NCBI GenBank assembly: GCA_023249615.1
Contig: JAHFCG010000006.1
Span: forward strand, 1 to 42,600
Direction: 5' to 3'
Length of the DNA: 42,600 nucleotides
Source: a candidate division FCPU426 bacterium
GTDB taxonomy: Bacteria; Oederibacteriota; Muellerivitia; Muellerivitales; Muellerivitaceae
A program made the translations under genes and the position numbers. The notes beneath the pieces are model-generated. The model was not told where the DNA came from. It was given only the letters and a program-made list of their open reading frames with translations, and searched no databases. Below are positions 16,299 through 25,585 of this stretch, one piece after another (within the stretch, counting starts at the first letter, position 1; every line of letters starts with the position of its first letter).

Positions 16299-17093
16299 AT
16301 GGCGGTTCTTTTCCTCCGGCGGATTTTTTTAATCATCTTTTCGGTTTTCTGCATTTTATCGTCCTTCCTTCCCGCATTTTCCGATGAAAACAAAAAATAT
16401 GGTTCCGAGGTTAATATGTGGGGAAGGCCCGGTCTTATCGCGGGCGGTTCCTTTGAGCGGTTTGACACCGGCGCGTGGGTTCTTTCGTCCCACTTTGTCT
16501 TTCAGTCATTCCCGTCGGGCGAAAATATTTCCCTTCTTCCTTTTGGCGTAACCTATATGGCTTCCGATAATCTGGTCCTCTATGGAAATGATTCCTACAA
16601 ATTTTACAGTGCGGGACAAGGCCTCAACCTGCTGGTCGCGGGCGGGAAATACGGTTTTAAAATCGGGGATCCCGCCTGGCAATTTAGTTTGGGTTGCGAT
16701 GTTTCAACCGGCCCGATTTCAAATTCCCTGGGGTCTAATTCCACGGATTTAATTCCCGAGGGGACCGTCAGTTATGTTTTTTCCAACGGGCTCATGGTTA
16801 ACCTTGAGCTTGGGTCTTATTTCCCCGGAAATGGATTGCCCGCTTATATCCGGTTTACGCCCGGCATTGCCTATCCGGTGACAGACGACTTTACCGCGAT
16901 TTTTGAATTGGCCGGCCACCATTCCCAGGAGGGGCCTGTTAATCCCGGATCCGCGGTTGCCTTGGGAATAAGGGGAAAAGGACCGATTCATCTTCAGGGT
17001 TTTTTTGGTTTGGGTTCAAGCCCCGGCGCTTTGAGTTATTTTGGGGGTTTTTCTATTTTGATGGCGTCCTCATTGTTTGAGGGTTTTATCTAG
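16299..17093 (+). CDS. Predicted outer-membrane beta-barrel protein
   Basis: The protein has 264 residues from the ATG at 16299, preceded by GAGGTGA; the ATG at 16257 lies upstream of this SD and is rejected. A signal peptide (VLFLRRIFLIIF core) is cleaved near PAFS. The mature chain alternates polar and hydrophobic residues with many Gly, Ser, Tyr and Phe, consistent with a barrel of about ten strands. It is divergent from the tandem paralogue pair, from which it differs in sequence. No family is recognised. Confidence 0.6.
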   Translation: MAVLFLRRIFLIIFSVFCILSSFLPAFSDENKKYGSEVNMWGRPGLIAGGSFERFDTGAWVLSSHFVFQSFPSGENISLLPFGVTYMASDNLVLYGNDSYKFYSAGQGLNLLVAGGKYGFKIGDPAWQFSLGCDVSTGPISNSLGSNSTDLIPEGTVSYVFSNGLMVNLELGSYFPGNGLPAYIRFTPGIAYPVTDDFTAIFELAGHHSQEGPVNPGSAVALGIRGKGPIHLQGFFGLGSSPGALSYFGGFSILMASSLFEGFI

Positions 17094-17111
17094 TTTTGGA
17101 AGGAGAAAGTC

Positions 17112-17456
17112 ATGGCTCAGCATTGTACCTTTTGCAAAATCATTAATAAGGAAATCCCGGCCACGGTGGTTTATGAGGATGATCTGGTCCTGGCTTTTAA
17201 TGACATCAAACCCGCGGCTCCGTTCCATGTTTTGGTGATCCCCAAGGTTCATCATGATTCCATCGCGGATGTTCCGGCTGACGATTCCATTGTGTCGGTC
17301 CTGACCAACCGCGCCTCACATATCGCGGGCCAGCTGGGGTTGGCGAACGATGGGTACCGTCTGGTTGTGAACCATGGGGACAACGGCGGCCAAACGGTTT
17401 ACCACCTGCACCTGCATTTGCTCGGCGGGCGTTTCATGACCTGGCCTCCAGGCTAA
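17112..17456 (+). CDS. HIT family nucleotide hydrolase
   Basis: This is a small histidine-triad protein of 114 residues, full length for the HINT/HinT branch, which cleaves nucleoside phosphoramidates such as AMP-linked amines. The triad HLHLHLLGG near the C-terminus holds the catalytic His residues, and the N-terminal CTFCKIINKEIPA is typical; its two Cys could be part of the zinc site found in some members. GGAAGGAG precedes the ATG. It lies 18 nt after the barrel gene and is followed by a family A repeat. Confidence 0.93.
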   Translation: MAQHCTFCKIINKEIPATVVYEDDLVLAFNDIKPAAPFHVLVIPKVHHDSIADVPADDSIVSVLTNRASHIAGQLGLANDGYRLVVNHGDNGGQTVYHLHLHLLGGRFMTWPPG

Positions 17457-17462
17457 AATCAT

Positions 17463-17560
17463 TTACCACAGAGGTAACGGAGTTACACGGAGTAAACCTA
17501 GTTCCAACGGAATACCCTTTCCTTACTCTGTGTAACTCCGTTAACCCTGCGGTGAAAAAG
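17463..17560. repeat. Family A inverted repeat
   Basis: The left arm (TTACCACAGAGGTAACGGAG, from 17463) and the right arm (about 17523-17556, ending GCGGTGAA) are imperfect reverse complements of about 33 nt. The repeat follows the HIT gene stop and precedes the rpsU promoter. Confidence 0.85.
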
Positions 17561-17585
17561 GTTGTTTTGGCTGGTGTTTGTCGCC

Positions 17586-17614
17586 TTGACGGGGTTTCCC
17601 CGAACGTTTAAACT
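17586..17614 (+). promoter_or_regulatory. Predicted sigma70 promoter of rpsU
   Basis: TTGACG (17586-17591) and TAAACT (17609-17614) are spaced by 17 nt. The start point would be near 17621, just before the hairpin GACGCCC-TT-GGGCGTC (17625-17640). Confidence 0.5.
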
Positions 17615-17616
17615 CC

Positions 17617-17672
17617 CTCTCCCTGACGCCCTTGGGCGTCCGGCGAACCTATTCCACCCATAGAGGGGAGAG
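17617..17672 (+). promoter_or_regulatory. Structured rpsU leader
   Basis: A perfect 7-bp hairpin (GACGCCC/GGGCGTC, 17625-17640) sits in the leader. CTCTCCC (17617-17623) could also pair with GGGAGAG (17666-17672), covering the SD and start of rpsU. If transcription begins at 17621, as the predicted promoter implies, only part of this outer stem exists, so the control role is uncertain. Confidence 0.3.
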
Positions 17673-17881
17673 TGGCCACAGTGGTCGAAGTCCGATTGGA
17701 AGAAAACGAACCCATCGAGAACGCGCTCAAGCGCTTCAAGAAGGTCGTTCAAAACTCAGGGCTCATCTCGGAAATGAAGAAACGCGAGTTTTACGAGAAG
17801 CCCAGCGAGCGCCGTAAAAAGCGCGAAGCCGCCGCCCGCAAGAAGGCGCGCCGCCGGCAGATGAAGTTCCGCAACGAGTAG
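17672..17881 (+). CDS. rpsU: 30S ribosomal protein S21
   Basis: This is a 69-residue basic protein of the 30S platform, near the site where the anti-SD sequence pairs. The signature [20 protein letters not shown] and the Arg/Lys tail are diagnostic. The GTG at 17672 (SD GAGG at 17663) is used here; the GTG at 17681 would give a 66-residue form with the SD GGAG 10 nt away and is equally reasonable. It starts the macromolecular-synthesis set continued by dnaG and rpoD, but has its own promoter and terminator. Confidence 0.95.
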   Translation: MATVVEVRLEENEPIENALKRFKKVVQNSGLISEMKKREFYEKPSERRKKREAAARKKARRRQMKFRNE

Positions 17882-17891
17882 TTGAAACCAG

Positions 17892-17925
17892 GCCCGTCCT
17901 CCCCGGAGGGCGGGCTTTTTCTTTC
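17892..17925 (+). terminator. Rho-independent terminator after rpsU
   Basis: An 11-bp stem (17892-17902 with 17905-17915, one G-T pair) with a very tight loop is followed by TTTTTCTTT. It separates rpsU from yqeY. Confidence 0.85.
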
Positions 17926-17960
17926 CCTTTTCCACGCAAACCCAAACCCACGGAGGAATC

Positions 17961-18413
17961 ATGAGCGCTTCACCCCTTTACGACAAAATAAACGCCGACA
18001 TTATCACGGCCATGAAAGCCAAGAACGAGGCGGCTCTGTCCGCGCTCCGCATGTTGAAATCCGCCATCAAATACAAGGAAGTGGACCTGAAACGTGAAGT
18101 GAAGGATGAGGATGTCATCGAGGTTCTTTCCAAGCAGGCGAAGCAACGCCGGGAATCCATCGAGGGTTTTGAGAAGGGCGGGAGGGCGGAATCCGCCGCC
18201 AGCGAAAAGGCCGAATTGGCCCTGATTGAAACCTATTTGCCCGCCGCCATGAGCGACGCGGACCTTGAGAAATTAGTGGTTGAGGCGATCGCTTCCTCGG
18301 GCGCGGCTGGTCCGAAGGAAATGGGGAAGGTCATGGCTGTCCTGAATCCGAAGGTAAAGGGCAAGGCCGATATGTCGAAGGTTTCGGCTCTGGTTAAATC
18401 GAAGCTGGGTTAA
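17961..18413 (+). CDS. yqeY: GatB/YqeY domain protein
   Basis: This 150-residue protein is homologous to the C-terminal tRNA-binding domain of the GatB amidotransferase subunit. Visible features are the helical N-terminus (KINADIITAMKAKNEAALSALRMLKSAIK), IETYLPAAMSDADLE and the C-terminal PKEMGKVMAVLNPKVKGKADMS split as family motifs. CGGAGGA precedes the ATG. The adjacency rpsU-yqeY-dnaG-rpoD is widespread. The exact role of stand-alone YqeY is not settled; a link to tRNA quality or aminoacylation is inferred from the domain. Confidence 0.93.
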   Translation: MSASPLYDKINADIITAMKAKNEAALSALRMLKSAIKYKEVDLKREVKDEDVIEVLSKQAKQRRESIEGFEKGGRAESAASEKAELALIETYLPAAMSDADLEKLVVEAIASSGAAGPKEMGKVMAVLNPKVKGKADMSKVSALVKSKLG

Positions 18414-18422
18414 AAAATAATG

Positions 18423-18490
18423 GTAGGGGCGAACCTTGCGTTCGCCCGGCTTGAAGAGTTTGGGAAAGGGCGATGGCAAGCATCGCCCGT
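18423..18490. repeat. Family B double hairpin
   Basis: Two hairpins, GGGCGAAC/GTTCGCCC (18427-18434 with 18440-18447) and GGGCGATG/CATCGCCC (18468-18475 with 18481-18488), lie between GTAGGGGC- and GCCCGTAC-type ends. The layout matches the copy inside mtaB. Confidence 0.85.
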
Positions 18491-18508
18491 ACAAGTTATA
18501 AAAAAATT

Positions 18509-18525
18509 CCGGGGTTTTGCCCCGG
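18509..18525. repeat. Small GC hairpin
   Basis: CCGGGG and CCCCGG pair around a TTTTG loop, just upstream of mpg. There is no T-tract, so it is not a clear terminator. Confidence 0.5.
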
Positions 18526-18573
18526 TTAAACACTGGGTTGGTTCTGAGTAAGACCGTCCCTTAAAGAGACTTT

Positions 18574-19203
18574 ATGATCCTTCCACAATCTTTTTATTCC
18601 CGATCCACCCTCCAAGTCGCCAAGGACCTTTTAGGCCAGTTGCTCGTCCACGAAACACCTCAGGGCCCCGCCTCAGGCCGAATCGTGGAAGTGGAAGCCT
18701 ATCTCCCCAAGAACGATCCCGGCTGTCACGCGGCCAGGGGCAAAACTCCCCGCAATGAAGTGATGTTCGGCTCTGCCGGGCACGCTTACGTCTACTTTTG
18801 TTATGGCAACCACTTTTTGTTCAACCTGGTAACCGAAGCGGAGGGAACCCCTGGGGCGGTTTTAATAAGGGCTTTGGAGCCGCTTAAGGGTGCCGGGCTC
18901 ATGGTGAAAAGGCGCGGTGATTTTGAAGTGGAGGATTTGGGTTTAACCAATGGTCCGGGAAAATTGGTTCAGGCTTTGGGAATTGGCCGGGAGCACAATA
19001 AAATTCCCACCTGGAAGAGACCTCTCTATGTCCAGCAGGCCAAAAGAGAGGAAGCGATCGGAGTGACCACACGCATCGGCATTACCGAAGGGTCGGAACT
19101 CCCCTTGAGATTTTTTTTAAAAGGGAACCGTTATATTTCCGTGAAGCCGGGAGCGGATAGGCCGTCTCCGGGTAAAAAGAAAAAAATAAAGGTGGCACTT
19201 TGA
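18574..19203 (+). CDS. mpg: 3-methyladenine DNA glycosylase, AAG/MPG family
   Basis: This is a base-excision repair enzyme that removes alkylated purines. It has 209 residues, full length for the family. LLVHETPQG is followed by GRIVEVEAYLPKNDPGCHA, whose EVEAY holds the catalytic Glu. VYFCYGNHFLFNLV, GAVLIRALEP and the NGPGKL loop are also present. The TGA overlaps the TTG start of mutS2, so the two repair-related genes are probably coupled. The SD is weak (AAGAG). Confidence 0.94.
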   Translation: MILPQSFYSRSTLQVAKDLLGQLLVHETPQGPASGRIVEVEAYLPKNDPGCHAARGKTPRNEVMFGSAGHAYVYFCYGNHFLFNLVTEAEGTPGAVLIRALEPLKGAGLMVKRRGDFEVEDLGLTNGPGKLVQALGIGREHNKIPTWKRPLYVQQAKREEAIGVTTRIGITEGSELPLRFFLKGNRYISVKPGADRPSPGKKKKIKVAL

Positions 19204-21599
19204 ACTTAACAACCGCGATTAACGACAATTTCCTGAAGTCCGTTGAATTTCCAAGGCTGCTCGCGAATTTGGCGAGCCACTGCCAGACCCCGGCGGGGAG
19301 GGATTTCCTGAAAACCTTCGGGCCTTCGCCCGACATGGCGGTTATCGAAAGCCGCCTGTCCAAAACACAGGGATTCGAAAAGCATTTGCTTAAGCAAAAT
19401 TCCCCGACCATTCCCGATTCCCAGTTTTTTATCGAATCCTTTGAAAAGTCCAGGGCGAGAGGCGAGGTTTTTTCGGGAACCGAACTGGCGTCCATCATCA
19501 AATTCCTGGGGGATATCGTCCGCCTCCGCCAATATTTAAGCCCGGAAAGCGTGATCGCTCCCGTTTTCCAGGAGTGGTTGACCCGTTTGCACGCCCTGCC
19601 GGCTTTGAAGGAAAATCTCCAATCGAAAATAACCGACAAGGGGGAGGTTTTGGATTCGGCCTCGCCGGAACTTAAAAGCGTCCGTGACCAGCTTCGGGCC
19701 CTGAAGGCGGAGGTCCAAAATTTCTATCAATCCTTTCTTCAAAAAACGGAAACGGCTGAGGCTCTCCAAGAAAAAATCGTGACGGAGAGGGAAGGACGGT
19801 TGGTCGTTCCCATCAAGCGCGACCATCAAAGCTTGGTGCCGGGATTCGTTCACGGAATGTCCGCCTCGGGCGCGACCCTCTTTGTGGAACCCCGGGAAAT
19901 CGCTGAGAGTAACAACCGGGTAAAGGAAACTTTATTAAAACAGGATGAGGAAGTCCGAAAAGTCTTAAGGGAAGCCACCCAGACGGTTTTGGCCAGCGGC
20001 GATGAAATTGAGATTACCCTTATCGCCTGCGCGGAAATCGACGCCCATGGGGTCCTGGCGACTTTCGCCTCCCGCTATGATGGGCAATTTTTAAAACCTC
20101 AAACAGACGGGGTCTTGTGCCTTAACGGTGCCCGGCACCCCCTGCTGGCCCTGGAGAATAAGGAACATTTCCGCGAGAAAGTGATTCCCCTTGAGATTGA
20201 ATTCAAAGGCGAGGTGAAGGTAGTGCTGGTTTCCGGTCCCAACGCCGGCGGAAAGACAGTGGCCCTGAAAACTTTGGGTCTGACCTGTGTCATGGCCCAG
20301 GCCGGGTTGCCGGTTTTGGCCCGCGCCGAAAGCGTCATCCCGGTTCTCAAACATTTTGATTCCGACCTTCAGGACAACCAAAGTTTGCAGGACCACTTGA
20401 GTACCTACGCCGCGAAGTTAAAGGCCTTAAAGCGCATGCTGGACCATTGCGGGCCGGAGACTTTGTATTTGTTGGATGAACTTGGTGCCGGAACCGATCC
20501 ACGGGAGGGCGGGGCGCTGGGCCTTGCCTGCCTGGAAACCTTCCGGGAAAAGGGCGCGTTGGTTCTTGCCAACACCCACCAGCCCTTGCTGAAACTTTTA
20601 ACCCAGGAAGAGAAGGGAATGGCCAACGCCGCCATGCTATTTGATGAGGCGACCGGCAAGCCGACCTTCCGCCTTGTTTCGGGAATACCGGGACAATCCT
20701 ACGCGCTTACTCTCGCCCGTCAATTGGGGTTCGATGAGGTCATTCTTGAAAAGGCCAAAAGCCATTTGCCGCAGGGCGAGGTGGATCTTTCGGAAATTTT
20801 GACGAAACTTGGCCAGGAAAAACAAGCCGCCGACAAGGCAAGGCTCGAAGCCGAAAAGGCCAGGGACAACGCGAAAAAAATTGAGGCAGAACTTTTAACC
20901 GCCCGGCGCCAAATCAAGGATGAGGCCCGCCGAATCAAGAAGGAAGCCCAGGTTGAGGCGGAAGGACTGCTTAAAAACACCCGCCGCCAAATGGAACATA
21001 TCATCCAGGGAGTCCAAGCACCCCCGACGGGAGGCGTCAACAAGGACCGAATAAACACGGCCCGCCAGGTGGTCAATCAAAAAATCCGCAATATCGCGCC
21101 ACGACCGGTGAAAACCATTGTGGAAGTCGGGGAGCTGAGGGAAGGGGATGTGGTTTTCTTCAAGTCGGGGAATACGGATGTCAAAATCCTTTCCGCTGAT
21201 GAGGAAAAGGAAGAAGCCGTTATCCAGATGGGTAATGGAATGAAGATGGCCTGCAAATATTCGGACCTCGGGCGGGTTACCAAAACCACGCCGCCGCCAA
21301 GACCCCCTCAAAGCAATTCCGGGGTTTTAGCCCCTAAAGTGCTGGATGAAAAAGGAAAACTGGAACTGGATATCCGTGGAAAACTGGTGGATCAGGCTTT
21401 GGCTACGGTGGACAAATTCCTGGATGACGCTCTCCTGGTGAACCTGCCTTTTGTTCGTATTATTCACGGCAAGGGAACCGGTGCCCTCAAGGAAGCCATT
21501 CACAAGCACCTTCCCGCCAGCCATCCCAATGTGGAATTTGCCATGGCCGAACCGGCGCAGGGCGGGGCTGGCGTGACGGTGATAAAGTTCAAAAAATAA
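19200..21599 (+). CDS. mutS2: Endonuclease MutS2
   Basis: The protein has 799 residues, normal for MutS2, from a TTG at 19200 with AAAGGTGG upstream. It lacks the mismatch-recognition domain of MutS. The ATPase has Walker A GPNAGGKT and Walker B TLYLLDELGAGTDPREGG. A long coiled coil follows (about residues 520-600), and the C-terminus is a Smr nuclease domain with LDIRG and RIIHGKGTGALKEAI. MutS2 proteins suppress recombination or, in some bacteria, rescue collided ribosomes; either role fits a cluster of translation and replication genes. Confidence 0.96.
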   Translation: MNLTTAINDNFLKSVEFPRLLANLASHCQTPAGRDFLKTFGPSPDMAVIESRLSKTQGFEKHLLKQNSPTIPDSQFFIESFEKSRARGEVFSGTELASIIKFLGDIVRLRQYLSPESVIAPVFQEWLTRLHALPALKENLQSKITDKGEVLDSASPELKSVRDQLRALKAEVQNFYQSFLQKTETAEALQEKIVTEREGRLVVPIKRDHQSLVPGFVHGMSASGATLFVEPREIAESNNRVKETLLKQDEEVRKVLREATQTVLASGDEIEITLIACAEIDAHGVLATFASRYDGQFLKPQTDGVLCLNGARHPLLALENKEHFREKVIPLEIEFKGEVKVVLVSGPNAGGKTVALKTLGLTCVMAQAGLPVLARAESVIPVLKHFDSDLQDNQSLQDHLSTYAAKLKALKRMLDHCGPETLYLLDELGAGTDPREGGALGLACLETFREKGALVLANTHQPLLKLLTQEEKGMANAAMLFDEATGKPTFRLVSGIPGQSYALTLARQLGFDEVILEKAKSHLPQGEVDLSEILTKLGQEKQAADKARLEAEKARDNAKKIEAELLTARRQIKDEARRIKKEAQVEAEGLLKNTRRQMEHIIQGVQAPPTGGVNKDRINTARQVVNQKIRNIAPRPVKTIVEVGELREGDVVFFKSGNTDVKILSADEEKEEAVIQMGNGMKMACKYSDLGRVTKTTPPPRPPQSNSGVLAPKVLDEKGKLELDIRGKLVDQALATVDKFLDDALLVNLPFVRIIHGKGTGALKEAIHKHLPASHPNVEFAMAEPAQGGAGVTVIKFKK

Positions 21600-21606
21600 A
21601 GACGGA

Positions 21607-21758
21607 TTTCACCGCAGAGGCGCAGAGGTCGCGGAGTAAAGAATTGGTGATGAATCAAACGGCGAACAACAAACATTTTGGAATGGTTAAAACGAGAGTT
21701 TTTAGTTTTAAAATTAAATTTTGTTTTTTTCTGCGACCTCTGCGCCTCTGCGGTGAAA
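21607..21758. repeat. Family A repeat with perfect 26-bp arms
   Basis: Positions 21607-21632 and 21733-21758 are exact reverse complements over 26 bp, built on CGCAGAGG words, around a 100-nt AT-rich spacer. It separates mutS2 from dnaG, and its right end carries GGTGAAAGG before the dnaG start. Confidence 0.92.
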
Positions 21759-21773
21759 GGGTTTTAGGGTGTT

Positions 21774-23567
21774 ATGAAATATAGCGACGACATCATTCAA
21801 CGGGTAAAGGACGCCACGGACATCGTTTCCGTCGTTGGCGAGTATGTACCCCTGAAAAAAGCCGGGACCAGCTATAAGGGCCTTTGCCCGTTCCACAGCG
21901 AAAAATCCCCCAGCTTCACCGTGTCCCCTTCCCGCAACGGTTTCCACTGTTTTGGCTGCGGCAAGGGCGGAAATGTCATCACCTTCATCATGGAAATGGA
22001 GAAAATCACCTTTCCGGAAGCCTTTCGATTGCTGGCTGACAAGGCCGGAATTGTCCTCCCTAAACCCCAGGAAACCGAAAGGGATCAGGCGGCCGAGCGG
22101 GCCCGGGAGCGGATGCAGGAACTTAACGAGTTCGCCGGTAAATTTTTTCATGAATGCCTCCTTTCCCCGGAAGGTCAGAAAGCCCGGGAATATTTCAAGG
22201 CCAGGGGCTTTACCAAAGAGACGGCGGTGAAATACCAGATTGGTTTCGCGCCGCCGGGGTGGGACTCCCTCAAAAACGCGGCGCAAAAGGCCGGCTATAC
22301 CCCCGAGGAATTATTGGCCGCCGGTCTCCTGGTTCTCCACGAGGAAAAAAAGAGTACTTACGATAAATTCCGGAACCGCCTCATGTTTCCCGTCAAAAAT
22401 AATTATGATAAAATCGTCGCCTTCGGCGGGAGATCCTTGGGGGATGACCCCGGACCCAAATATCTCAATTCCCCTGAAACGCTTCTTTTTCACAAAAGTG
22501 AGTGCCTTTACCTGTTGGATATGGCCCGCGAGGCGATTAGGCAGAAGGGTTACGTGATGGTAGTCGAGGGTTATTTTGATGCCCTGGCCCTCCACCACTT
22601 TGGTTTTGAGAATACCGTCGCCACTTTGGGCACGGCCCTGACGTCCCAACACGGAAGGCTTTTACAGCGGTACACCAAAGAAGTTATTTTCTCCTACGAC
22701 GCGGACGCGGCTGGGCAGGCGGCGGTTTTAAGGGGTTTTGAGCCCCTGATTCAGGCTGGTTTGAATATCAGGGTTCTTGTCATGCCGGACGCGAAGGATC
22801 CCGACGAGTATTTACAAAAGCACACGAAGCAGGAATTTGAGGGCCTGATTGAAAAAGCCCCGGATTTTTTCCGTTGGTGGGCCCAGTCGCTCAAGAAAAA
22901 ATTCCAGGGGGCGCCGGTCGAGGAGCGCTTGAGGGCGCTTCAGGGTTTCGCGCCCTTGATTTTACAGATCCCCAATGAAGTGACGGTGCAGGCGGCCTGC
23001 GCGGCCATTGAATCCGAATTGGGGCTGGATAACCGGGACCTCCTGACGATTGTGAATACGGAACGCAAAAAAGGGGGAACCCGCAAGTCCACTGGTTCAT
23101 TGGAAGCGGAATCGAAATCACCCGCCGTGGAGGGGAAGGGGACAAACCCCTCGGAAGACCTCCAAATGGAGGCGGATTTCCTCGCCTTTTTAACCGAGGA
23201 AAGAGGGGAATTTATCCCCTGGGCCAAGGACGAATTATTACCCGAGGTTTTCTCCAATGAAAATTTCAGGCAATTGTTCGAAAAAATTTGCGCGGGGGAA
23301 ATGAAGGTGGAGGATTTAAACCGGGTCCCCGAGCTGGGGCCCTCCTTTATCCGCATTGAAACGAGGACTGAAAAGCGCATGAGGGAACCCATGTTGATCG
23401 ACTTGGCCCAGGCGCTCAAAAAACGCCATTTGAAACGCCAGATGGCGGACTTGAGGGAACGCCAGATGGAGGCCGAAAAGGCCGGTGAGCCGGACAGGGC
23501 CCTGCAGTTGGCCCAACAGCTGGTTTTATTAAAAAGGCAATTCTCCCGAGGGGTGGAAACCAAATGA
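21774..23567 (+). CDS. dnaG: DNA primase
   Basis: DnaG makes RNA primers for replication. In order it shows the CHC2 zinc finger ([13 protein letters not shown] with [10 protein letters not shown], about residues 40-65), the catalytic core with the Toprim motifs [11 protein letters not shown] and [12 protein letters not shown], and a helicase-binding C-terminus that is helical and Lys/Glu rich. At 597 residues it is full length. The upstream SD is made of repeat-derived GGTGAAAGG or the closer AGGGTG. Its TGA overlaps the rpoD ATG (ATGA). Confidence 0.97.
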   Translation: MKYSDDIIQRVKDATDIVSVVGEYVPLKKAGTSYKGLCPFHSEKSPSFTVSPSRNGFHCFGCGKGGNVITFIMEMEKITFPEAFRLLADKAGIVLPKPQETERDQAAERARERMQELNEFAGKFFHECLLSPEGQKAREYFKARGFTKETAVKYQIGFAPPGWDSLKNAAQKAGYTPEELLAAGLLVLHEEKKSTYDKFRNRLMFPVKNNYDKIVAFGGRSLGDDPGPKYLNSPETLLFHKSECLYLLDMAREAIRQKGYVMVVEGYFDALALHHFGFENTVATLGTALTSQHGRLLQRYTKEVIFSYDADAAGQAAVLRGFEPLIQAGLNIRVLVMPDAKDPDEYLQKHTKQEFEGLIEKAPDFFRWWAQSLKKKFQGAPVEERLRALQGFAPLILQIPNEVTVQAACAAIESELGLDNRDLLTIVNTERKKGGTRKSTGSLEAESKSPAVEGKGTNPSEDLQMEADFLAFLTEERGEFIPWAKDELLPEVFSNENFRQLFEKICAGEMKVEDLNRVPELGPSFIRIETRTEKRMREPMLIDLAQALKKRHLKRQMADLRERQMEAEKAGEPDRALQLAQQLVLLKRQFSRGVETK

Positions 23568-25375
23568 CTCCGGCGCCGAACCCGAAATCCGATCACGTCA
23601 ACAAGATCCTCGAGGTGGGAAAAGAGAAGGGGTTCATTACCTACAAACAGGTGAATGACATTCTTCCCGACGAGGTGGTTTCCTCCGAGGAAATTGACGA
23701 CATTCTTTTGATGCTGGGCGAAAACGACATCAAGATCGTGGATCAGGAGGAAAAAGCCGCCGTCATCCCCGACGGGGACAAGGAAGTGGGTGCCGCGGCC
23801 CCCGGCGCCATTGTCAAGGATGACGACGAGGAAGACGAAGAGGAGGAGTTCGGGAAATCCTTTGAGACAGCCGGGGTGGAAACCCGCATGAGCGACCCCG
23901 TCAAGATGTACCTCCACGAGATGGGGCGCATTTCCCTTTTAACCCGCGAGGAGGAAATTTCCATTGCCAAGCGCATCGAGGCCGGGGAGTTCAAGGTTCA
24001 AAAGGCCGTCCTGGGAAGCGCCCTGGGTTTCCAGGAACTCCACGATCTGTTTTTTTCCATCATCAAGAAAAAGAAAACACTCCAGGAAACCATTGATCTC
24101 GACCCCTATGCCGACCTCCCGGGCGGGGTCCCCGAAAAACAAATCCACGCGAAAATCAGGAAAAACCACGCCAAGCTCAAGGTGATGGAACGCCAAATCA
24201 AGGCCATGCAGCACAAGGCCGCTTCCAAATTTCTTCAGATCGACAAGAAAAAAGTACTGGCCGAACAACTGGATATCCGGTTGATCGACCTCATCTGGCT
24301 GGTCAAGGATTGCCAGTTCCATAAAAAGGTCAAGGAGCGTCTCATCAACCGCCTGCGGGACCAGGGTGAGTTTATCGAGGAGCAGGAACACATCATGCAT
24401 CTGCAGGAAAAGCAGATGAAGCTTTCACCCGAAGCCTATGTCAAACTTCCAAGCCTTTTGAAGCACGGCATCCACGTGGACCTGAAACCCCTGGAGAAAA
24501 AAAGTGTTTTAAAGGGAGAGGATTTCCTCAAGGCCACACGCCTTTGGGACGAGGCGCGCCGTCACATTAAAAAGCTTGAAAAGGAAACCATGGCCCCCCG
24601 GGACCTCATCAAGGGAATGATGAGAAATATCCGGGTGGGGGAAAGGGAAGCCTATCACGCGCGAATGGAACTGGTGGAAGCCAATCTCCGTTTGGTCATT
24701 TCCATCGCGAAAAAGTACACCAACCGCGGTCTGCCTTTCCTTGATTTGATCCAGGAGGGGAATATCGGCCTCATGAGGGCGGTGGAAAAGTTCGAGTACC
24801 GCAGGGGTTACAAGTTTTCCACCTACGCCACCTGGTGGATCCGTCAGGCCATCACCCGGGCCATTGCCGACCAGGCCCGCACCATTCGTATCCCCGTCCA
24901 CATGATTGAGACTATTAATAAATCCATCAAGGTTTCCCGCGATCTTGTGCAGGAATTGGGACGGGAACCCATCGCCGATGAAATCGCTGAGCGACTGGAA
25001 ATGCCGGTGGAAAAGGTTCGGGCTATTTTAAAGATCGCGCAGGAACCAATCTCACTGGAAACGCCCATTGGCGAGGAGAAGGACAGCCACCTTGGGGATT
25101 TCATCGAGGATAAGGATGTCGTCAGCCCCGCGAACGCGGCGGCCTTTGTGTTGCTCCAGGAACAAATCGCCAAGGTTCTGGATACCCTGAAGGATAGGGA
25201 AGCGGAAGTACTTCGATTGCGCTTTGGTTTAAATGATGGTTACCCCCATACTCTTGAAGAGGTAGGCAATACCTTTAAGGTTACCCGTGAACGTGTCCGC
25301 CAAATTGAGGCGAAGGCTTTACGCAAGTTGCGCCATCCCTCTCGAAGCCGCAAGTTGAAAGGTTATTTGGATTAA
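23564..25375 (+). CDS. rpoD: Primary sigma factor RpoD
   Basis: This is the housekeeping sigma factor of 603 residues. Region 1.1 is present at the N-terminus, followed by an acidic linker ([12 protein letters not shown]), region 1.2 ([20 protein letters not shown]), a non-conserved region of about 200 residues, regions 2.1-2.4 ([19 protein letters not shown] and [17 protein letters not shown]), region 3 (PVHMIETI) and the region 4.2 helix-turn-helix ([18 protein letters not shown]). The start overlaps the dnaG stop by four bases, so the genes are coupled. It is expected to read the TTGNNN/TATAAT promoters predicted in this window. Confidence 0.98.
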   Translation: MTPAPNPKSDHVNKILEVGKEKGFITYKQVNDILPDEVVSSEEIDDILLMLGENDIKIVDQEEKAAVIPDGDKEVGAAAPGAIVKDDDEEDEEEEFGKSFETAGVETRMSDPVKMYLHEMGRISLLTREEEISIAKRIEAGEFKVQKAVLGSALGFQELHDLFFSIIKKKKTLQETIDLDPYADLPGGVPEKQIHAKIRKNHAKLKVMERQIKAMQHKAASKFLQIDKKKVLAEQLDIRLIDLIWLVKDCQFHKKVKERLINRLRDQGEFIEEQEHIMHLQEKQMKLSPEAYVKLPSLLKHGIHVDLKPLEKKSVLKGEDFLKATRLWDEARRHIKKLEKETMAPRDLIKGMMRNIRVGEREAYHARMELVEANLRLVISIAKKYTNRGLPFLDLIQEGNIGLMRAVEKFEYRRGYKFSTYATWWIRQAITRAIADQARTIRIPVHMIETINKSIKVSRDLVQELGREPIADEIAERLEMPVEKVRAILKIAQEPISLETPIGEEKDSHLGDFIEDKDVVSPANAAAFVLLQEQIAKVLDTLKDREAEVLRLRFGLNDGYPHTLEEVGNTFKVTRERVRQIEAKALRKLRHPSRSRKLKGYLD

Positions 25376-25390
25376 GGAATAAACCAACAT

Positions 25391-25416
25391 CCAGCGCCAA
25401 GACTCCAAGGCGTCAA
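25391..25416. repeat. Lone family A arm
   Basis: A stretch of CCAGCGCCAAGACTCC and CAAGGCGTCAAG words lies 15 nt after the rpoD stop. It is nearly the reverse complement of the arm-like sequence near 12567-12582. No partner arm is found within the gap. Confidence 0.5.
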
Positions 25417-25493
25417 GTTTTTCAGGATTTTTTTAAGGGAAGAATGAAAGATTTCCTTTGAGGTTCCTTTGCCCTCGGCCGTAGCCAGTCGTT

Positions 25494-25570
25494 GTAGGGG
25501 CAAGGCATGCCTTGCCCTGATGGAATGTTTATTTTTATGTAGGGGCGCGATTCATCGCGCCCTTTCTTTT
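25494..25570 (+). terminator. Family B hairpins acting as probable rpoD terminator
   Basis: Two palindromes follow each other, each starting GTAGGGGC. The first is a perfect 20-nt palindrome (25498-25517). The second pairs GGGCGCGA with TCGCGCCC (25543-25550 with 25555-25562) around TTCA and is followed by TTTCTTTTTC. The second therefore has the form of a rho-independent terminator. Confidence 0.65.
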
Positions 25571-25585
25571 TCTTAAGGAGTATCA

